Positions 1-5,377 of a stretch of 7,633 bases of DNA are shown one piece after another. Within the stretch, counting starts at the first letter, position 1, and every line of letters starts with the position of its first letter. The DNA is from an uncultured Collinsella sp. GTDB taxonomy: Bacteria; Actinomycetota; Coriobacteriia; Coriobacteriales; Coriobacteriaceae. Where the stretch lies: assembly GCA_902470895.1 (NCBI GenBank), contig CABRID010000095.1:1-7633 (forward strand). The letters are read 5' to 3'. Below the pieces are notes generated by a model, which ran no database searches, was not told the origin of the DNA, and saw nothing but the letters and a program-made list of their open reading frames with translations. The translations under genes and the position numbers were made by a program.

Positions 1-47
1 GAGATCAGCCTCGGTCTCGTGGGCTCGGAGATGTGTATAAGAGACAG
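1..47 (+). other. Illumina Nextera P7/index/Read 2 adapter (artefact)
   Basis: This is not genomic DNA. Bases 1-5 match the end of the P7 oligonucleotide, 6-13 (CAGCCTCG) match a Nextera i7 index as it appears in the adapter (I recognise it as N710), and 14-47 match the Nextera Read 2 transposase adapter. The last 19 bases, 29-47, are the Tn5 mosaic end AGATGTGTATAAGAGACAG. Genomic sequence starts at about 48. The mosaic end is a synthetic tag and must not be read as a natural Tn5 end. Confidence 0.98.
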
Positions 48-60
48 AATAAATAATCAT

Positions 61-90
61 CAGAGTAGCGGCCGAACCGCTTTTGCTCTG
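61..90 (+). terminator. Weak stem-loop before yqeB, possible terminator of an upstream gene
   Basis: AGCGG (67-71) can pair with CCGCT (77-81) around a five-base loop, followed by TTTTG. The flanks CAGAG (61-65) and CTCTG (86-90) can also pair across an internal loop. The short GC stem with a T-run would suit a rho-independent terminator for a gene lying before the contig start. The stem is short, and the flanking pairs would also fit a small leader structure 33 bases before the yqeB start. Nothing else is recognisable in 48-122 apart from the yqeB ribosome-binding site. Confidence 0.3.
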
Positions 91-122
91 CTCAAACCGT
101 AGCACAGGGAGGTGCCCCGGGA

Positions 123-917
123 ATGCTCGTTTATGTTCGCGGCGCCGGCGATATCGCCACGGGCGTCGCCGCTCGCTTGGTGCGCGCCGGCGTTTCGGTC
201 GTTATGGCCGATATCGCGGTTCCCACGTGCATCCGCCGCACAATCTGTTTTTGCGAGGCCATTCGCCTGGGCGAGGTCGAGGTCGAAGGCATTCGCGCTC
301 GCTTGGCACAGACGCCGGCTGAGGCGCTTGAGATTACCGAGGCTGGAGACGTCGCCGTTGTGGTGGACCCTCAGGCCAAGATGCTCGATGAGTTTAAACC
401 CGCGGCTGTGGTCGACGCGATTTTGGCTAAGCGCAACTTGGGCACCACGCGCGACATGGCGCCTGCCGTCATCGCTGTGGGGCCGGGCTTTACCGCGCCG
501 GTTGACTGCGACGCCGTGGTCGAGACCATGCGCGGGCATTTTCTCGGCCGTGTCATTACCCAAGGTTCGCCCCAGCCCAATACGGGCGTGCCGGGTGTCA
601 TCGCCGGCTATGGCAAGGAGCGCGTTATCCACAGCCCCGCCGCCGGCGTGTTTAGGTCCGACCGCACCATCGGCGACATCGTGAGTGCCGGCGATGTGAT
701 CGGGTATGCGGGTGATACTCCCATGGTCACGCAGATTGACGGCTGCTTGCGCGGCCTTTTGGCCGACGGTGTTCAGGTGACTGAGGGCTTTAAATGCGCC
801 GATGTCGATCCGCGCGGCGACGCCAGCTATATCAACTATATTTCGGACAAGGCGACATCGGTCGGCGGCGGCGTGCTCGAGGCGCTTGCTATGCTCACCG
901 ATGTCTTTAGAGGATAG
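123..917 (+). CDS. yqeB: YqeB/EF2563-family selenium-dependent molybdenum hydroxylase maturation protein
   Basis: The 264-residue protein matches the YqeB/EF2563 family, which occurs with selenium-dependent molybdenum hydroxylases and is thought to help mature their molybdenum-selenium cofactor. The exact reaction is not established. It opens with a nucleotide-binding-like loop VRGAGDIATG (5-14), followed by a conserved PTCIRRTICF stretch (34-43) and a GPGF...DCDAVVETMRGH region (120-139). The C-terminal part (about 170-231) looks like a barrel-sandwich segment: HSPAAGVF, then IGDIVSAGDVIG, then CLRGLLADGVQV and DVDPRGD. It has no signal peptide or membrane segment, so it should be cytoplasmic. 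The ATG is set by GGGAGGTG at 107-114, eight bases upstream. It probably forms one transcript with the XdhC-like gene that follows. The absence of neighbouring selD or a hydroxylase gene may only reflect the contig edge. Confidence 0.88.
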   Translation: MLVYVRGAGDIATGVAARLVRAGVSVVMADIAVPTCIRRTICFCEAIRLGEVEVEGIRARLAQTPAEALEITEAGDVAVVVDPQAKMLDEFKPAAVVDAILAKRNLGTTRDMAPAVIAVGPGFTAPVDCDAVVETMRGHFLGRVITQGSPQPNTGVPGVIAGYGKERVIHSPAAGVFRSDRTIGDIVSAGDVIGYAGDTPMVTQIDGCLRGLLADGVQVTEGFKCADVDPRGDASYINYISDKATSVGGGVLEALAMLTDVFRG

Positions 918-926
918 AAGGCGGCA

Positions 927-1970
927 ATGGAAAAGCTCGATGTGGTGAATGCGGCGCTTGCCGCCCTGCGTGCTGGCGAGACGTGCGAGCTGGTGGTAGT
1001 GGCCGGTACGGCGGGGTCGTCCCCGCGCGGTGTGGGCGCATGGATGACTGTCTTTGCCGATGGCAGCCAGGCGGGCACTATCGGCGGCGGCAAGATTGAG
1101 CTCTTTGCGCTGGATGAGGCGCGCGAGCTGCTGGCCGGGGGTAAATCGCGTCTGGTCCGCTACACCATGGGCGGCGAGAACTCCGATACCGGCATGATTT
1201 GCGGCGGAGCTATCTGCCTGTGCTATCTGCACCTGGACGCGACCAAGGCACCGTTGTTCCAGGAGATTGCCAATGTGCTGGCGTATCGACGCATCGGCGA
1301 CTTCGTCATCGACTTTGAGCCGTTTATCGCGAGCGCGCTCGAGGGCGATGTGGCCGAGTGCCATGGCGAGGCATCGCGCCATACCATTGACGGCTGCCCC
1401 GGGCTTTCGCTGGTGGAGGAGGGGAGTAAGGTCACCTACACCAACGCGGCCTCCGAGATTCCCGCGGCGCACATCGAGACGCTCTGCCCCGAGGGCCTGA
1501 CCTATATCTTTGGCTGCGGCCACGTGGGTGCTGCGACGGCGCGGGTGCTCACGGCGGCGGGCTTTGCCGTCGTGGCTTGCGACGACCGCCCCGGCACGCT
1601 GACCCCCGAATGGGTGCCCGGTGTCTACGACCGTCGTCTGGTCGACTACAAGAACCTGAGCAAGCAGTGCCCCATCGGCCCGCGCGACCTAGTGGTCGTC
1701 GCCACGGCGGGTCACAAGTCCGATATCGACGTGGTGATTCAGGCCATGCGCGCCAAGCCCGCCTATCTGGGCTGTTTGGGCTCGCGCCGCAAGACGGCCT
1801 TTGTGCGCGCCCGTCTGGAGCAGGAGGGCTTTACGCAGGAGCAAATCGACGAGCTGCACCTGCCGATCGGTGTCGCCATCGAGGCCGAGGACCCCGAGGA
1901 GATCGCCATCTCCATCGCTGCCGAGATGATTCACCTGCGCCGCACCAAGCTCGTCCCCCGCAAGCGCTAA
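927..1970 (+). CDS. xdhC: XdhC/CoxI-family molybdenum cofactor maturation protein
   Basis: The 347-residue protein has the two-domain architecture of the XdhC/CoxI family. Members bind molybdenum cofactor, promote its sulfuration and deliver it to xanthine-dehydrogenase-type enzymes in the cytoplasm. The N-terminal XdhC/CoxI domain includes GSSPRGVGAWM near 30-40, the GGGKIE turn at 53-58 and the conserved TGMICGG cysteine motif at 88-94. After a variable linker, a Rossmann domain starts with IFGCGHVGAATA (194-205) and continues through ACDDRPG (217-223), YLGCLGSRRKT (280-290) and HLPIGVAIEAEDPEEIAISIAAEMI (311-335), which matches the family's C-terminal signature. The gene starts nine bases after the yqeB stop, with an AGAAGGCGG-like binding site. 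The pairing with YqeB suggests a selenium-dependent hydroxylase as client. That client is not in the window, so the specificity is inferred. Confidence 0.9.
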   Translation: MEKLDVVNAALAALRAGETCELVVVAGTAGSSPRGVGAWMTVFADGSQAGTIGGGKIELFALDEARELLAGGKSRLVRYTMGGENSDTGMICGGAICLCYLHLDATKAPLFQEIANVLAYRRIGDFVIDFEPFIASALEGDVAECHGEASRHTIDGCPGLSLVEEGSKVTYTNAASEIPAAHIETLCPEGLTYIFGCGHVGAATARVLTAAGFAVVACDDRPGTLTPEWVPGVYDRRLVDYKNLSKQCPIGPRDLVVVATAGHKSDIDVVIQAMRAKPAYLGCLGSRRKTAFVRARLEQEGFTQEQIDELHLPIGVAIEAEDPEEIAISIAAEMIHLRRTKLVPRKR

Positions 1971-1988
1971 TCGCATCCCCATCAATAA

Positions 1989-2053
1989 GTTGCGGTGGAA
2001 TACGGACTGTTTAAGCCTGTTAAGCCGTCAAACAGTCCCTATTTCACCGCAAC
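1989..2053. repeat. 65-bp imperfect palindrome, possible repeat element or bidirectional terminator
   Basis: Left arm 1989-2012 and right arm 2030-2053 are inverted copies of 24 bases, identical at 22 positions, around a 17-base spacer. One of the two mismatches becomes a G-U pair in RNA, leaving a single C-C mismatch, so the hairpin would be very stable. The apex contains a direct repeat, TGTTTAAGCC (2008-2017) followed by TGTTAAGCC (2018-2026). It sits 18 bases after the xdhC stop, where it could end transcription or protect the 3' end, but the only T-run beyond it (ATTTTCC, 2058-2064) is not a classical terminator tail. The size and near-symmetry also suit a dispersed palindromic (REP or MITE-like) element. 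Whether it is repeated in the genome cannot be judged here. Confidence 0.65.
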
Positions 2054-2129
2054 TGCCATTTTCCTCCGTCCCGTGCGGATCGGTTTGTGCGGGGGAGTTG
2101 TGGAGTTGTGCAGGCAGACGAGGTTTTTC

Positions 2130-2158
2130 TGGAAATACGCTCCCGATGCGCGTATAGT
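2130..2158 (+). promoter_or_regulatory. Possible promoter for rplE and the downstream spc genes
   Basis: TATAGT at 2153-2158 matches five of six bases of the -10 consensus TATAAT. The bases 17 positions upstream (TGGAAA, 2130-2135) resemble the -35 consensus only poorly, although a T-run (2124-2128) lies just above. A start near 2165 would place the structured leader at the very 5' end of the transcript. A promoter is needed somewhere here if rplE truly begins a transcription unit, because no upstream ribosomal genes are present. The call is an inference from one good hexamer. Confidence 0.35.
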
Positions 2159-2159
2159 A

Positions 2160-2289
2160 CCGATTGTTTTGTCGGCTCCTGCTGCGTCGAGTCCAAACCG
2201 CGAAATGCCATGAGCGGCGCGGATGCAGCCAGGAGGCACGAGGACAACCCATCGTGGCCACGCCCCGTGCTTAAAACCCCAAGAAGGAG
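2160..2289 (+). promoter_or_regulatory. Structured 5' leader of rplE, candidate ribosomal-protein autoregulatory RNA
   Basis: Three adjacent helices can be drawn. A small one pairs CCGA (2160-2163) with TCGG (2172-2175). The main one pairs 2176-2188 with 2222-2235: 13 pairs including one G-U, interrupted only by a bulged C at 2229. A nested CCGC/GCGG stem (2198-2201 with 2214-2217) lies inside it. A third pairs GCACG (2236-2240) with CGTGC (2266-2270) and could stack directly on the main helix. An AGGAGG (2231-2236) is mostly buried in the main helix, while the real rplE binding site AAGGAG (2284-2289) stays free six bases before the ATG. Ribosomal operons are often controlled by such leaders, and in Escherichia coli S8 represses the spc operon near rplE. 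I do not recognise this as a named family, and a regulatory role is inferred. Confidence 0.4.
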
Positions 2290-2295
2290 TGAACA

Positions 2296-2853
2296 ATGGC
2301 AGAAGAGAAGTATGTGCCGCGTCTGAAGACCAAGTACAACAACGAGGTCAAGCAGCAGCTTCAGGACAAGTTCCAGTACGAGAACGTCATGATGATCCCC
2401 AAGTTTGAGAAGATCGTCGTGAACATGGGTGTCGGCGAGGCCGCTACCGATTCCAAGGCCATCGACGGTGCCGTGCGCGACCTGCGCGCCATCACCGGCC
2501 AGCAGCCGATGATCACCCGTGCCCGCAAGTCCATCGCTACCTTCCGCCTGCGCGCTGGTATGCCGATCGGCTGCAAGGTTACCCTGCGTGGCGACCGTAT
2601 GTGGGAGTTCTTCGATCGTCTGACCTCCGTCGCGATCCCCCGTATCCGCGACTTCCGCGGCATCTCCGCCAAGAGCTTCGACGGCCGTGGTAACTTCTCC
2701 ATGGGCGTCACCGAGCAGCTCATCTTCCCCGAGATCGACTTCGACTCCGTCGATCACCAGCGTGGTATGGACATCACTTTCGTGACCACCGCCAACACCG
2801 ATGAGGAGGCCAAGGCCCTTCTGGACGCCTTCGGTTTCCCGTTCAAGAAATAG
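2296..2853 (+). CDS. rplE: 50S ribosomal protein L5
   Basis: The 185-residue protein is full-length L5, which binds 5S rRNA and helps build the central protuberance of the large subunit. Family features are visible: the start region with KFEKIVVNMGVGEA (about 35-48), ITGQQPMITRARKSIATFRLR, the RDFRGISAKSFDGRGNFSMGVTEQLIFPEID block, and the C-terminal RGMDITFVTTANTDEEAKALL helix-strand unit. AAGGAG at 2284-2289 lies six bases before the ATG. In most bacteria rplX (L24) lies directly upstream, but here the upstream neighbour is an XdhC gene 325 bases away. Codon use shifts to the strong bias of highly expressed genes from this point on. Confidence 0.98.
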   Translation: MAEEKYVPRLKTKYNNEVKQQLQDKFQYENVMMIPKFEKIVVNMGVGEAATDSKAIDGAVRDLRAITGQQPMITRARKSIATFRLRAGMPIGCKVTLRGDRMWEFFDRLTSVAIPRIRDFRGISAKSFDGRGNFSMGVTEQLIFPEIDFDSVDHQRGMDITFVTTANTDEEAKALLDAFGFPFKK

Positions 2854-2868
2854 GTTCACCTGCCCTAT

Positions 2869-2898
2869 GAGCGCCGTTCCCAGAAGGGGGCGGCGCTT
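2869..2898 (+). other. Intercistronic stem-loop between rplE and rpsN
   Basis: GCGCCG (2871-2876) pairs with CGGCGC (2891-2896). The stem extends inward through two G-U pairs and three C-G pairs to an AGAA tetraloop (2882-2885), and outward by A-U and G-U pairs, for about 13 pairs in total. No T-run follows, so it is unlikely to be a simple terminator. It could act in RNA processing, mRNA stability or translational control of rpsN, whose binding site lies 22 bases downstream. The 79-base gap is long for genes of this operon. Confidence 0.6.
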
Positions 2899-2932
2899 GG
2901 GGCGAACAATACTCTATGTGAGGAGGATATAA

Positions 2933-3118
2933 GTGGCTAAGACATCGATGATCGTCAAGTGCAATCGCAAGCAGAAGTTCTCTACTCGTGAGTACACGCG
3001 CTGCCAGCGCTGCGGCCGTCCGCACTCTGTGTACCGCAAGTTCGGCCTGTGCCGTGTCTGCTTCCGCGAGCTTGCACTCAAGGGCGAGCTTCCCGGCGTT
3101 AAGAAGGCCAGCTGGTAA
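2933..3118 (+). CDS. rpsN: 30S ribosomal protein S14, zinc-binding (type Z)
   Basis: The 61-residue protein is the short, zinc-dependent form of S14 (often written rpsZ or rpsN), which sits in the head of the small subunit. Four cysteines in two CxxC pairs (C24, C27, C40, C43) would hold one zinc. The C-terminal GELPGVKKASW is typical. It starts with GTG, set by a perfect AGGAGG at 2921-2926 six bases upstream. Many actinobacteria also keep a zinc-independent copy for zinc shortage, which is not in this window. Confidence 0.97.
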   Translation: MAKTSMIVKCNRKQKFSTREYTRCQRCGRPHSVYRKFGLCRVCFRELALKGELPGVKKASW

Positions 3119-3173
3119 GTCACTACCAGCGTTTCAAGCATCAGTTTGGAACAGGGAAAACGCGCTAAAAAGG

Positions 3174-3196
3174 CTTTGCCGTTAAGGGCGGCGAAG
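3174..3196 (+). other. Intercistronic stem-loop between rpsN and rpsH
   Basis: CTTTGCCG (3174-3181) pairs with CGGCGAAG (3189-3196), eight pairs with one G-U, around a seven-base loop. GG (3172-3173) and CC (3199-3200) could extend it past a two-base bulge. It lies in a 119-base gap (3119-3237) that otherwise holds no gene I can recognise, only the rpsH binding site AAGGAG at 3225-3230. A role in processing or control of rpsH is possible but not shown. Confidence 0.45.
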
Positions 3197-3237
3197 AACC
3201 AAGAGCACGTGTTCATCAAGAACGAAGGAGAATCTGT

Positions 3238-3636
3238 ATGAACCTTACAGACCCGATCGCAGATATGCTTACGCGCATCCGTAACGCTAACTCTGTGAAC
3301 AAGGCCACGGTCTCCATGCCGAGCAGCAAGAAGCTCGTCGAGATCGCTCGTGTTCTGCACGAGGAGGGCTACATCGAGGGCTACGATGTCGAGGACACCG
3401 TTCCCCAGAAGACTCTGCACATCACGCTTAAGTATGGTCCCAAGAAGGCTAAGGTCATCAACGGCATCCGCCGCATTTCCAAGCCGGGCCTGCGTAAGTA
3501 CACCGGCGTTGCCGACATGCCCCGCGTCCGCGGTGGCCTTGGTACCGCCATTATTTCCACCAGCCATGGCGTCATGACCGACCGCGATGCTCGCAAGCAC
3601 AACGTCGGCGGCGAGATCATCGCTTACGTCTGGTAA
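3238..3636 (+). CDS. rpsH: 30S ribosomal protein S8
   Basis: The 132-residue protein is a normal-length S8, a primary binder of the 16S rRNA central domain needed for platform assembly. It starts MNLTDPIADMLTRIRNAN and ends with the family signature of a G(V/I)MTDRDARKHNVGGEIIAYVW type, where the SThGVMTDREAR-like stretch contacts rRNA. In Escherichia coli S8 also represses its own operon by binding spc mRNA near rplE, so it is the natural candidate to bind the leader seen ahead of rplE here. The ATG follows AAGGAG by seven bases. Confidence 0.98.
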   Translation: MNLTDPIADMLTRIRNANSVNKATVSMPSSKKLVEIARVLHEEGYIEGYDVEDTVPQKTLHITLKYGPKKAKVINGIRRISKPGLRKYTGVADMPRVRGGLGTAIISTSHGVMTDRDARKHNVGGEIIAYVW

Positions 3637-3669
3637 TTCGCTCGGTAGGTAGAAGGAAAGGAGATCACC

Positions 3670-4206
3670 GTGTCTCGTATCGGTAATAAGCCTGTCCAGA
3701 TTCCCGCCGGAGTCGAAGTGGCAGTCAACGGCAACAACGTTGTCGTCAAGGGCCCCAAGGGCCAGCTCGAGCTCGATGTCTTTGAGAAGCTCGCTATCAA
3801 CGTCGAGGACAACGTCCTCACCGTTTCCCGTCCCGACGACGAGCGTGAGACCCGTGCCCGCCACGGCCTCACCCGCGCCCTCATCCACAACATGGTTGTT
3901 GGCGTTTCCGAGGGCTTCGAGAAGAAGCTCGAGCTCGCCGGTGTCGGTTACCGCGTGCAGCAGAAGGGCAAGAACCTCGAGTTCTCCCTGGGCTTCTCGC
4001 ACCCCGTGATCGTCGAGGCTCCCGAGGGCATCACCTTCGAGGTTCCCGACAACACCCACGTGAACGTCAAGGGTATCAACAAGCAGCAGGTCGGTCAGAT
4101 CGCCGCTGAGATCCGCGGCCATCGTCCTCCCGAGCCTTACAAGGGCAAGGGTATCCACTACGTTGGCGAGCACATCCGCCGCAAGCTGGGTAAGGCCGCC
4201 AAGTAG
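3670..4206 (+). CDS. rplF: 50S ribosomal protein L6
   Basis: The 178-residue protein is a full-length L6, made of two similar domains, and lies near the sarcin-ricin loop and the factor-binding region of the large subunit. It opens with MSRIGNKPVQIPAGVEV and closes with the diagnostic region RPPEPYKGKGIHYVGEHIRRKLGKAAK (about 152-178). The start codon is GTG, preceded by AAAGGAG at 3657-3663 with six bases between. It begins 33 bases after rpsH. Confidence 0.98.
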   Translation: MSRIGNKPVQIPAGVEVAVNGNNVVVKGPKGQLELDVFEKLAINVEDNVLTVSRPDDERETRARHGLTRALIHNMVVGVSEGFEKKLELAGVGYRVQQKGKNLEFSLGFSHPVIVEAPEGITFEVPDNTHVNVKGINKQQVGQIAAEIRGHRPPEPYKGKGIHYVGEHIRRKLGKAAK

Positions 4207-4231
4207 TCGTAACCGACTCACTCGCATAAGA

Positions 4232-4269
4232 CCAGCACCCCGTCAGGTGCTGGCAAGATCAACCTTTTT
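4232..4269 (+). other. Perfect stem-loop between rplF and rplR with downstream T-run
   Basis: CCAGCACC (4232-4239) pairs perfectly with GGTGCTGG (4246-4253) around a six-base loop. A run of five T follows at 4265-4269, 11 bases beyond the stem, ending just before the rplR binding site AGGAG (4270-4274). The gap between stem and T-run is too long for a textbook terminator. Partial attenuation, RNA processing or a stability element are all possible. Confidence 0.6.
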
Positions 4270-4281
4270 AGGAGTTTACGT

Positions 4282-4650
4282 ATGAACAAGCATAAGGCGA
4301 AGCTGGAAGGCCTCAAGCGTCGTCAGCGTCGTGTTCGCGGCAAGGTCTCGGGTACCTCCGAGCGTCCGCGTCTTCGCGTGACCCGTACTAACGCCAACAT
4401 CTATGCCCAGATCATCGACGACAGCAAGGGCTCCAGCCTGACGCTCGTCTCTGCCTCGACCCTCGAGGCCGAGTTCAAGGGCACCCACACCTCGAACAAG
4501 GAGGCTGCGGAGAAGGTCGGTCAGCTCGTTGGCAAGCGTGCCATCGAGGCCGGCATCACCAAGGTCGCCTTCGATCGCGGTGGCCGTATCTACCATGGCC
4601 GCGTCAAGGCCCTCGCCGACGGTGCTCGTGCCGCCGGTCTCGAGTTCTAG
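4282..4650 (+). CDS. rplR: 50S ribosomal protein L18
   Basis: The 122-residue protein is L18, which binds 5S rRNA with L5 in the central protuberance. The basic N-terminus (KLEGLKRRQRRVRGKV) precedes the conserved SERPRLRVTRTNANIYAQIIDD block and a C-terminal FDRGGRIYHGRVKALADGARAAGLEF signature. The ATG is seven bases after AGGAG. The stop codon overlaps the AGGAGGT binding site of rpsE, so the two are probably translationally linked. Confidence 0.98.
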   Translation: MNKHKAKLEGLKRRQRRVRGKVSGTSERPRLRVTRTNANIYAQIIDDSKGSSLTLVSASTLEAEFKGTHTSNKEAAEKVGQLVGKRAIEAGITKVAFDRGGRIYHGRVKALADGARAAGLEF

Positions 4651-4664
4651 GAGGTATGTAGCAC

Positions 4665-5189
4665 ATGGCTCGTAATCAGAAGCAGCAGCGCGAGGCCTCC
4701 GAGTTCGAGGAGCGCGTCGTTTACATCAACCGCGTGTCGAAGACCGTCAAGGGTGGTCGTCGCATGAGCCTCGTCGCTCTCGTCGTCGTTGGCGACGGCA
4801 AGGGCAACGTCGGCGTTGGCATGGGCAAGTCCGCTGAGGTGCCCCTGGCCATCTCCAAGGCGTCTCTTGATGCCAAGAAGAACATGTTCCACGTGCCGGT
4901 GACCGAGCAGGGCACCATCCCGCACGAGGTTCTCGGCCACTTTGGTGCCGGCCGCATCATCATCAAGCCCGCTGTCGAGGGTACCGGCGTTATCGCCGGC
5001 GGCGCTGTGCGTCCCCTCTTCGAGCTTGCTGGCATCAAGAACGTCCTGTCCAAGTCCCTCGGTACCGACAACGGCCTCAACATCATCAAGGCTGCCGTCG
5101 AGGGCCTCAAGGAGCTCTCCAGCCCTGAGGACGTCGCGGCTCGCCGTGGCCTGACGGTCTCCGAGATGTTCGTCGGTAAGGAGAACTAA
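4665..5189 (+). CDS. rpsE: 30S ribosomal protein S5
   Basis: The 174-residue protein is S5, which supports decoding accuracy and the mRNA entry channel of the small subunit. The N-terminal double-stranded-RNA-binding-like domain spans roughly 15-80 (FEERVVYINRVSKTVKGGRR, then VVVGDGKGNVGVGMGKS) and the C-terminal domain follows (HEVLGHFGAGRIIIKPAVEGTGVIAGGAVR). The AGGAGGT at 4649-4655 overlaps the rplR stop. An ATG-TAG pair directly abutting it (4656-4661) is too close to be used, so the ATG at 4665 is chosen. Confidence 0.98.
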   Translation: MARNQKQQREASEFEERVVYINRVSKTVKGGRRMSLVALVVVGDGKGNVGVGMGKSAEVPLAISKASLDAKKNMFHVPVTEQGTIPHEVLGHFGAGRIIIKPAVEGTGVIAGGAVRPLFELAGIKNVLSKSLGTDNGLNIIKAAVEGLKELSSPEDVAARRGLTVSEMFVGKEN

Positions 5190-5191
5190 GC

Positions 5192-5374
5192 ATGGCTGAC
5201 ACCATCAAGATCAAGCAGGTCCGCAGCACCAACGGTTGCAAGCAGGACCAGGTCCGTACTGTCCGTGCCCTCGGTCTCCACAGGATCCGCGAGGTTCGCG
5301 AGATTGCTGACAACGAGTCCGTCCGCGGCATGATCTTCAAGGTCAAGCACCTTGTCGAGATTGTAGAGGAGTAG
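5192..5374 (+). CDS. rpmD: 50S ribosomal protein L30
   Basis: The 60-residue protein is bacterial L30, a small large-subunit protein. It shows the usual features: IKIKQVRSTNGCKQDQ at the N-terminus, then TVRALGLHRIREVREIADNESVRGMIFKVKHLVEI. It begins two bases after the rpsE stop. Its AAGGAG (5178-5183) lies inside the end of rpsE, which suggests coupled translation. Confidence 0.97.
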   Translation: MADTIKIKQVRSTNGCKQDQVRTVRALGLHRIREVREIADNESVRGMIFKVKHLVEIVEE

Positions 5375-5377
5375 CAA

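Noticed and set aside
29..47. Tn5-like mosaic ends at both window edges, suggesting a mobile element
   Set aside because: The 19-base ends are part of full Nextera adapters with index sequences, so they are library tags and not a natural transposon.
60..1523. 487-codon open frame on the - strand opposite yqeB and xdhC
   Set aside because: It mirrors two recognisable proteins, has low-complexity composition typical of a shadow frame in high-GC DNA, and matches no family I know.
2087..2326. 79-codon + strand frame running through the intergenic region into rplE
   Set aside because: It overlaps the rplE start in another frame, has no good binding site, and resembles nothing. It does not look like a remnant of rplX.
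2914..4227. 437-codon open frame on the - strand opposite rpsN, rpsH and rplF
   Set aside because: It spans several conserved ribosomal genes and the gaps between them. Composition is leucine, aspartate and glycine rich as expected for the reverse of biased ribosomal codons.
4656..4661. ATG-TAG minimal start-stop before rpsE
   Set aside because: The ATG directly abuts the AGGAGGT binding site with no spacer, so initiation there is unlikely. The rpsE ATG at 4665 has correct spacing.
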